From positions 197,291,654-197,355,653 of the forward strand of contig JARDYH010000001.1 of assembly GCA_029215795.1 (NCBI GenBank): DNA of 64,000 bases, given 5' to 3'. Origin of the DNA: Anniella stebbinsi (lineage: Eukaryota; Chordata; Lepidosauria; Squamata; Anniellidae). Of the stretch, positions 56,590-64,000 are shown in pieces. Within the stretch, counting starts at the first letter, position 1. The number at the start of each line of letters is the position of its first letter. A program made the position numbers and the translations under genes. The notes under the pieces were generated by a model. It ran no database searches, was not told the DNA's origin, and was given only the letters and a program-made list of their open reading frames with translations.

Positions 56590-58250
56590 AAAAACTTTTT
56601 TTCATGTCTATTGGATATCACAATGTATTTTTAATAAAGGATTGTCTAATTCAGCTAATTGCTGGGGGTGCAATAAAGCTAATGCTTCTTTTAAACATAT
56701 ATTTTGGCAATGTCCAGTAGCCAACTTATTATTACACAGATACCATGGTATCCTTCTGGGACGACTGTCTGAGGTGGGAGTGGGAGGCACTGCATTGCAG
56801 TGGTTCCGCTCCTACTTGGGGGGTCGGCTTCAGAAGGTGGTGCTTGGGGAACATTGCTCGGCCCCATGGATTCTCCAGTATGGGATTCCACAGGGGTCCG
56901 TCTTGTCCCCCATGCTGTTTAACATCTACATGAAACCGCTGAGTGCAGTCATCCGGAGTTTTGGAGTGTGTTGTCATCAGTACGCTGATGACACGCAGCT
57001 CTACTTCTCCTTTTGATCTTCATCAGATGAGGCTGTGGATGTGCTGAACCAGTGCCTGGCTGTGACAATGGACTGGATGAGAGCTAATAAACTGAAACTC
57101 AATCCAGACAAGACTGAGACACTGTTAGTGGGTGATTCTGCTGACCGGATAGAGGGTCTTCAACCAGTTCTGGATGGGGTTGTACTCCCCTTGAAGGATC
57201 AGGTTCGTAGCTTGTGGGTTCTCCTAAAACCAACTCTGTTACTTGAGGTTCGGGTGGCCTCAGTGGCACGGAGTGCCTTCCACCAACTTCAGTTGGTGGC
57301 CCAGCTACGTCCCTATCTGGACAGGGATAACCTGGCTTCAGTTGTCCATGCTCTGGTAACCTCAAGGTTAGATTACTGCAATGCACTCTACGTGGGGCTG
57401 CCTTTGAAGAAGGTTCGGAAGTTGCAGCTTGTGCAAAATGCAGCAGCCAGATTGGTAACTGGGACCAGAAGGTTCAAGTATATAACACCTACTCTGGCCC
57501 GCTTGCATTGGCTGCCTGTATGTTTCCGAGCCCGATTCAAGGTGCTGGTTTTAACTTATAAAACTTTACACGGCTTGGGACCACAATACCTGGTGGAATG
57601 CCTCTCCCGACATGAACCTACCCGTACACTATGATCAACATCTGAGGTCCTCCTCCGAGTGCCTTCTCTGTGGTAGTCCCCCAATTGTGGAATGATCTCC
57701 CCGACAAGGCCCGCCTGGCGCCAACATTGTTATCTTTTCGACGCCAGGTCAAGACTTTCCTCTTCTCTCAGGCATTTAGCAATATCTGATGAGCCTGGGT
57801 TTGTTTTGTTTTTAGGCTTATAGCTTTTAAAAGTTATTATAGTGGTTTTAAATGTGTGTGTATATTGTATGTTTTTGCTGTTTTAATTTTTGTATATTGT
57901 TTTTAATTGTTTTAATCTTATGTGAACCGCCCAGAGAGCTTCGGCTATGGGGCAGTATACAAATGTAACAAAATAAATAAATAAATATTTTACCACTGAT
58001 GCACAACCTCTTTTAAATTATTTACCTCTTTCACTGAAACTAACAAATGGCCAATGTAAATGGATTCTCTGTGCTCTTTTGACAGCTAAAAGACTGTAAT
58101 TACAACAGTGCAAGGATCAACACTCACTTCCTATGATGCAATGGATTGAGGACCATACAACTCTTTCAATATTCAAAAAGGTGGCATATAGACTGACTTC
58201 ACCTTCAAATGGATACTTATTTGGATATTTTGTCAGGTTTTGTTGAAGTC
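56590..58250 (+). mobile_element. L1-type LINE ORF2 C-terminus, split by a CR1-type LINE
   Basis: Left part 56590-56740 encodes CWGCNKANASFKHIFWQCP, matching the conserved Cys/His block near the C-terminus of L1-group ORF2. Right part 57986-58250 resumes with LLTAKRL, QQCKDQHSLPMMQWIED and FKKVAYRL, the segment that follows in L1 proteins. The 1.24-kb CR1-type element lies between. Both pieces are mutated; inactive. Confidence 0.72.
56741..57985 (+). mobile_element. CR1-type LINE, best-preserved copy in window
   Basis: Plus strand, 5'-truncated. ILLGRLSEVGVGGTALQWF, PQGSVLSPMLFNIYMKPLSA and the catalytic YADD in CHQYADDTQLYF occur in one frame (to 57016). A frame shift and stop intervene. 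NPDKTETLLVG, then HALVTSRLDYCNALYVGL, LQLVQNAAARLVTG and LHWLPV follow in the 57035-57634 frame. The LWN-type C-terminus is frameshifted. The 3' UTR ends CAGAGAGCTTCGGCTATGGG, then (AATA)n. The reverse transcriptase copies element RNA at a nicked target; here it is inactive. Confidence 0.9.
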
Positions 58251-59231
58251 TATGTTATATGAAAGTTGTATGCATTTCATACAAATCCATGTATGTATAT
58301 TAAAAATGGGAGGGGGGATCATTGGGGACCTCTTCGCGGCCTCCATTGGAGGCGCTTGTGGGCACTGCATTGGAGATACTTAGCATACAGAAAGCATTAG
58401 CCGGGACCTCCAATACTTGCTAAATCTCCATGACAGTAATCTACTTGAGCAGACTATGCCAAATCCTCCCGAATGTAGATGAATTTTAACATGCCACTGT
58501 AACTGAAGTTGGAAGCAAAGTTGCCCGTTTCAACTGTTTGCCGCATTGCCTGGACTCAGTGAGCCTGTCTACACTGTACTGTATCACAGCTCAGTTCTGA
58601 ATAGTGCAGATTCCCAGAGCTTCAGCTGAATACTTTAACAACTTCCGTATTACAATCAGCAATATTCTGTCACGAGAGGGGACTATCCTACGTTGAAATA
58701 AAGCTGCTCCCCCTAGAAGGGCCTCTACTTTTCTGCCACTCTTCGGCCTTTTTTAAAGTATACAAATGATTTACAAAATATATACAGTTAGCAAGAACTG
58801 TACACAATAACCTTTTCTGCCAGGAAAAATGGACAAGGAATGTTACAAGACCATACAAAGTTGGCTATAATAGGTTTACCATGATAATATTACAAGTTAA
58901 TTTTTAGCTAGACTATTTCTTCAAGCCTTGCAAATTGAATCAAGTTGAGAGAGTGGCAACAGTCAGATGTTAGCAAACTGAGGCTTGGGCCTCCTGCCAC
59001 ACATGATAAAAGATTAAAAGCTTTCACTCCCAAATATGCATCAAATTACAGCTCCTGATTTGTCCGAAACAGGCAAGCTATAGTTTGCCTGCAAACCGAG
59101 ATCAGATGATAGTTTGCCATTATTTGCAACAATGATTCCTAGGCGTTTTAATACTGACAGTAATGGCTAAAATAAAACCAGTGTTTCCTTACCATAATTC
59201 AATACCATAGCAAAGCTGTATTTTTAATTGA
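58251..59231. other. Intronic sequence, nothing recognised
   Basis: A small palindrome GCCTCCATTGGAGGC at about 58339-58353. No gene seen. Confidence 0.4.
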
Positions 59232-59990
59232 AGTTAAGAACATAACAAGAGCTATGCTGGATCAGACCAAAGACTATCTAATCCAGGATTCTGTTCACAC
59301 AGTAGCCAACCAGGAAACCACAAGCAGTGCAAAAGCACCCTCCCACCCATGTTCCCTAGTAACTGGTGTACATAGGCATACTGCCTCTGATACTGCAGGT
59401 AGCATATAGCCACCAGGACTAGCATCCATTCATAGCCTTCTCCTCCAGGAATTGGTCCAATCCCCTTTTAAATACATCCAAATTGCCATATCTTGTCGCA
59501 GCGGATTCCATAGTTTAACTATGTGCTGTTTGAAGAAGTACTTCCTATTATCTGTCTTGAATCTCCCACCAATCAGCTTCAAGGGATGACCCCAGGTTCT
59601 AGTATTAAGAGAAAGAAAAATGTCTCCCTATCCGCATTCTCCACACCAAGCATAATTATGTAGATGTCTATCATGTCTCCCTTTACTAACTTCTCTTATA
59701 AACTAGGCAGTCCCAGATGTTGTAAGTTTCCCCCATGGGGGAGTTGCTCCAGCTCCTTGATCATTTTAGTTGCCTTTTTCTGCACTTTTTCCAACCCTAC
59801 AATAGCCCATTTTAGGTGCAGAGATCAGAACTATACACAGTATTCCAAGTATTATTGCACCAGTATGATATTGGCAATTTTATTTTCAATTCCTTTTCTT
59901 ATTATACCTAACATGGAATTTCCCCATTTTTTTCACTGCAACCACACATTGGGATGGCATTTAAGTAAACTTAAAAGCCCTGCTACTCAA
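59232..59990 (-). mobile_element. CR1 LINE 3' segment, minus strand
   Basis: AACATAACAAGAGCTATGCT, then GGATCAGACCAAAGACTATC, is the CR1 3' terminus. AATCCCCTTTTAAATACATC, TTAACTATGTGCTGTTTGAA and TCATGTCTCCCTTTACTAAC follow. Near 59700-59800 the minus strand encodes the CR1 ORF2 C-terminal region (HGGNLQHLGLPSL, MIKELEQLP). Broken by stops. Confidence 0.8.
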
Positions 59991-60484
59991 GTAACAGCAG
60001 CAGTTAGTTAAATTCACAATAAACTATCTGAATATGGATAGTAACTAGTAACATTAACACCACTTCAAAGTGGTCACCCAAACCTACCACTTCACATCTA
60101 CTCAGCACAAATAACTTGACATTGCAAGTGACTGACGTAGGTTTAAAGTTGGACTGTGGTCGTAATGTCATGCATAGAACTGCCCCTTCGCTGAGAAAAC
60201 CTCCCACTTTTTGGTTTAGTTTCCTTTCCTCTCTCCTCCTGGCAACTTCCTCCTTGTACTCCATCTCTCTGGATGGAAGCTCCAAGAAGAGGTGACCCAA
60301 TGTGAACCAAAAATAAAGTTTCTTTGAAGTACCCTGATGAAATATTTTTAACATGGAGACACGGGGCCAAATGGAGGTGGTTTTATGAGAAGTAAAGGGA
60401 TAGGAAGGATATGTGGATGTGCGTATAATTAGCCATCAGCAGACATAACTTCCCCTCGCTTCTTGCTGGGTTCCTGAGCTGAGG
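59991..60484. other. Intronic sequence, nothing recognised
   Basis: Overlapping minus frames at 60004-60370 have no domain. Confidence 0.4.
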
Positions 60485-60608
60485 TGTGTGTGTGTGTGTG
60501 TGTGTGTGTATGTTTTACAATTGTTGAGCTCGCTGGGAAGTGGAGGGGGAAGGAACGAAGAAGCATCCCCCTGTCTGTTTTGGTGTGTGTATGTGTGTGT
60601 GTGTGCGC
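60485..60608. repeat. Two (TG)n microsatellites
   Basis: TG runs at about 60485-60511 and 60582-60605, separated by ~70 bp of GA-rich sequence. Confidence 0.95.
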
Positions 60609-60734
60609 GAGACACATTCCCATTTACATGTTAATCAGCTCATTCCTTTCAGGTAACCTAGGAAACCAAAGGCGGGAGATTCTGGTGGGCGGGGAGAATA
60701 AAAGGAGAGAACCGGTTTGGGGAGTTTCTCTGGG

Positions 60735-60924
60735 ACAAAGCGCATTACTTTCAGCAACATTTGCATGCGATTCTCAGCATGTCAAAAACTTTAAAATGCC
60801 TTTCATACAGCTGGTAATGCGCTTCAACGCCTCCCATGTATAGCGATTAGGCGTAAAAGCGCTTCAGAGAAGATGTGCATAATCAGGGAACCAGGCGTCA
60901 AACCGAAATCTTGTAGAAGGGGGC
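60735..60924 (-). mobile_element. TIR element, copy A (partial)
   Basis: Its right end reads CTTGTAGAAGGGGGC. Read on the minus strand it begins GCCCCCTTCTACAAGATTTC, then GATTATGCACATCTTCTCTG and CGCTTTTACGCCTAATCG, and matches copy B at 61652 for ~190 bp. The distal end is missing. Confidence 0.75.
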
Positions 60925-61651
60925 GTATACTGGTTGTGCAACTAATTTGCTTCAATTTCTGCCAGGCAGTCCAGAAAATGTCTCAGGCAAAAGCCAAACT
61001 TATTTATGGTACAAACACCTTTTGGTTTCAAATGTTCTCATGGTGCAACATTCCAGTTTTCCCTGCACATTACTGTATAGTCTGGTAACTACTTCCTTTT
61101 TCAAAGTTTCTGTAGAGAACTGGGTTTTACACCTATCTGATAACATGCAAGCACTCATTAAGAAACCAGCCAATTCTGCTCTTTTACCCTTTTTTTCCTA
61201 CAAGTTGTAAACTAGACTAATTTTAACCAATTCAGTTTACAAACATAGGAGAATATGCTTTGTTAAAAACAAACTGAGAGGCCATGCTTAATTTCTCCTA
61301 CAACAGTTCAAACATTTACTATACCCCATCTCAAATTATTTCAGCTTTTAGCAACACCTGGGGTAAATTGATGGGGGTATCATTTCACATTTAACTCAGA
61401 TTAATATGTCAACAGGAAGCTAACACCTGCTCTGCTGCTGAGTTTTCAGAGACACAGGCGCAATCCTGTTGTCCTTTTGCTGAACACTATACACACACTT
61501 CATGCGGTACCTAATAAATTCCAAAACCTTATGTGCTGGAAAAGGTCCATCAGAATTCAATCAAACAGTGATACAGCTGCATATATCAGATATAACCACA
61601 CAGTAGTATGGATCAGTTGTGTATGTACCAGACACTGCCTAAATCACCAAG
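60925..61651. other. Spacer between two inverted TIR elements
   Basis: AT-rich DNA, no domain in its short frames. Confidence 0.4.
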
Positions 61652-61995
61652 GCCCCCTCTACAAGAATTCGGCTTGATGCCCGGTTGCCCGATTATGCGC
61701 ATCTTCTCACAATCGCTTTTACACCTAATTCAGATAAACGACAGGTGGTGAAGCGTATTACCGGCTGTGTGAAACACGCTTTAAAATTGTTGAGATGCAG
61801 AGAATCGCTTGTTTACATGGTCATAATGCGCTTTAACGGCCGCGGTAAATTAAAACTCGTTATTTAACGCAAATGCGAAGATGCGCATAATCGGAGAGAA
61901 AACATGCCTCAACCCCCAATTTGCGCTCTGTTCATGTGGAGGTAAAAAATTTAATGTGCCTTGAAAGAGCTTTAAATCGCTCTTGTAGAGGCACC
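61652..61995 (+). mobile_element. TIR element, copy B (344 bp, complete)
   Basis: Ends GCCCCCTCTACAAGAATTC and GCTCTTGTAGAGGCACC, sharing CCTCTACAAGA inverted. CCAAG flanks both sides (61647-61651, 61996-62000), a likely 5-bp duplication. The interior is rich in GCGCATAATCGG/GCGCTTTAA motifs (GATTATGCGCATCTTCTC near the left, GATGCGCATAATCGGAGAG near the right). No transposase. Superfamily not assigned. Confidence 0.75.
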
Positions 61996-62084
61996 CCAAG
62001 TAAAAAATATTTCTCAAACAGTTCCAAAAACCCTCCTGAATAACTATACCAAAAAGGTAAGGACAGAACTCACCAGACCCTCAA

Positions 62085-62489
62085 TTAAGCATAGTTTCCC
62101 GTTAAACCTTCACATTTGTATCCCTCCCTTTTCCCAATCAGCTCAGGCATACATGGATGAGGGTTAGCACATCTTATTCCAACAACTCTGCTTGTGTTCT
62201 TAGGACAGTCGTACATGTGACATGGCTGAAACTTGGCACTGAAAAATAATTTGAAATTTTCGCTCTGGAGAGCATCTTTCTGATGCCTTAGCCACACTGT
62301 ATGGACAAAAGCTGTGCATACAACACCTATCAGATGCCTGCACTGGGATACATCTCTGAAGTCCTTCTTGTGAAGGACATAGCTTTTGAAAAGGACCTGC
62401 TCTGCAAGGGGAGTTGTTGGGCGGGAAGCAGGAAGCGGGAACCTTGGAGCTCGAGGGAGGAGGGTGATGGAGGAACAGAATGTTGACAT
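62085..62489 (-). other. Unclassified 134-codon reading frame
   Basis: The minus frame has several Cys and Pro residues (CHMYDCPKNTS, RCANPHPCMPEL) but no family I recognise. No splice evidence. It may be part of the adjoining LTR-like block, a decayed gene fragment, or chance. Confidence 0.25.
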
Positions 62490-63100
62490 AGTTTCTGGAC
62501 TCGTTATCTCAAGCCGTACCAGCCAAGGTTAAGCAGGTGGATGTTGTTAACGAACTTCAGCTGGAAGGAATTAGGGAGGGCTATTTTCCTTGGCGAGGAG
62601 ACCCGCCCGAGAGAAGATAGAAAAACGACGGTTTGGGCGAGGTTCGGCATCTCTTCGGGGCAGAGGCTTGGCTCGAAGGTGATCTCCGTCCAGCCAGATC
62701 AAGTCAGGTGTTAGTTAGAATTTTACTGTTTTATAAGCCCGCTCGGTTTGGGGTTGCTTAGCACTTTTAAGAGTGTGTTTGATTGATTGGGGTCCTAATT
62801 GTTTTATGGCTTTTGCTTGTTTGTGCTGCTAATACCAAACCTACCTCATTCCTTTCTAAAAAAAAAAAACTCTTCCTTTCCCTCCCAACCACCTAACCCT
62901 TATTTTGCTATTTTACGTGTATAATGTCTTCTGTTTTGACCAAGGCCTTAACTTAGAGTGTGAATAAACTTGCTTTGGTCCCTAAATTCTGTGTGGTTAT
63001 TTCCAGCGCTGGCTCAAGCCAGCTTTGGCTGGGGAACTGGGTGGCGGGAAGGGAAACACCCTGCCACGGCAAGGTAACGGTTCCCGTTGCCTTGACACTT
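62480..63100 (+). mobile_element. Possible solo LTR or promoter-bearing repeat
   Basis: GC-richer block (GAGGAGACCCGCCCGAGAG) followed by a TATA-like TTTTATAAGCCCGC (about 62730), a T-rich stretch, a poly-A signal AATAAA in GTGAATAAACTTGCTTTGG (about 62964) and a GTGTGGTTATTTCCAGCGC segment ending near TTGACA. This U3-R-U5-like order suggests an LTR. No target duplication or second LTR was found. Confidence 0.35.
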
Positions 63101-64000
63101 CTTATTTGGAAGAACCAAACCCTCTTCTTTCAACCAATGCATCCTTTAAAAGATCAGTTGGAGATAAAACTGGACTGGATTTTTTTACCTCATGTGAGAT
63201 TATTATTTAGGCCACAAATAAACAAACCTATCTTCTTTGGAGTAAAATCGCCTTACTTTAATTCAAAGCATAATATAGAAACAGACATGGAGAAGTGTGG
63301 CAAAATATGAAACTTGTGTATTGTGCAGATTGGAATATCCATTTCTTCACACAAGATGATAGATTAAACAGACGCTGTGCCAACATGAACAGTGTAAGTG
63401 CTCAAAATTCACATTTTCCAATTATTTTAGCATTTGCTAGAATTACCTCAGGCAATGAATTAAAGAGAAATAAACTGGAGGAAGAGCTTTTCAACAACAG
63501 AGAAGTTCTGTCTGTTGGGAAACAGTAAATAGCATTTCCTCCTACATTGAAAAGATTCAAAATTATACTGTACTGTAATATTGATCCTTTATGTGTTAAT
63601 CATAAAACTTGAAATCTTGATGGTATTCTAAAATCTAAACTGAAGAGATTTACAATCGAACTGAAGGGGGAATTTTCTTTTTTTTTTTCTTTCTTCTCCT
63701 TTATTTTTAAAGAAAAAAACCACCCAAATGGAAACGCTCGGATAGGGGTCTGCAAGGAAATCTATAGGCTCAAAGAAATAAATAGAAATAAACAAGGCGT
63801 GTGCTTTAACTGATAATTTTAAGGCAATTTCACAGATGTTTGAACATTTGGGAACTAATCAAATGACTGCAAATCGAGGCAGCCAAGAACAAAGCTCCCA
63901 CTCAGTGGTTCAGGGTCAGAACTAGGGATGCCAAAATTGAAGGCCTTTTCCTTTCAAGACCAAAGCCTGTACAAAACATTCAGCAACTTTAATGGCCTCA
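63101..64000. other. Intronic sequence to window edge
   Basis: The 116-codon frame at 62960-63310 starts in the LTR-like block and has no recognised domain. The ACTAGGGATGCC near 63922 could begin another TAGGG-ended MITE but is cut by the window edge. Confidence 0.35.

Larger units (their letters stand above)
55519..64000 (-). other. PARD3B: PARD3B intron 1 (part)
   Basis: This is inferred from the exon 2 acceptor at 55519-55520. Exon 1 should encode the start of the N-terminal domain. I saw no matching reading frame or start codon up to the window edge, so intron 1 continues beyond 64000. It contains the repeats listed separately. Confidence 0.75.

Noticed and set aside
62085..62489. Cys-rich 134-codon frame as a secreted protein exon
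   Set aside because: Looks intriguing, but there is no signal peptide, splice evidence or recognised cysteine pattern. Kept only as an unclassified feature.

Overview
The window looks like a piece of squamate-reptile (lizard-type) nuclear genome. It is AT-rich and almost entirely non-coding, and it is packed with CR1/L2-type LINE fragments, tRNA- and 5S-derived SINE pieces, hAT MITEs with 8-bp target duplications, and several fold-back MITE families. The clade call is an inference from this repeat mix. No complete protein-coding gene is present.

The one host coding element I can support is a 102-bp exon at 55417-55518 on the minus strand. It reads as exon 2 of PARD3B, a cell-polarity scaffold gene, and encodes the second half of the N-terminal oligomerisation domain. 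The gene runs right to left, so 55519-64000 is intron 1 and 1-55416 is intron 2. I found no other exon.

Layout. From 1 to 31 kb, intron 2 carries LINE fragments in both orientations (688-2130, 5237-5630, 7632-7880, 9290-9735, 18990-19440, 21440-22300, 26050-26775, 30296-31357). It also carries hAT MITEs (8083-8395, 11925-12405, 14324-14442) and SINE remnants. From 31 to 48 kb, fold-back MITEs dominate. A non-LTR endonuclease-domain remnant at 45037-46172 is split by a 318-bp MITE. From 48.9 to 54.3 kb there is one very large, nearly perfect palindrome (48942-54298, 5357 bp). From 55 to 64 kb are the exon, an L1-like remnant split by a CR1-type LINE, a minus-strand CR1, two copies of a TIR element ending in CCTCTACAAG, and an LTR-like block.

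The most notable object is the 5.36-kb palindrome. It has TAGGG(A/G)TGTGCA termini and a perfect 8-bp target duplication (TTTATTAC). It sits inside a copy of a separate fold-back MITE. Its termini and GGATC-rich subterminal DNA match those of a 481-bp palindromic element at 11925-12405, which also has a perfect 8-bp duplication. I read the two as the small and giant members of one non-autonomous hAT-like family. Each arm of the giant holds nine degenerate ~150-bp monomers, a ~28-bp minisatellite, a 129-bp tandem duplication and a CpG-rich core. The loop carries another MITE. The outermost GGATCGG block is in direct orientation at the two ends, although the rest of the element is inverted. The element lies 1.1 kb downstream of the PARD3B exon 2 splice donor.
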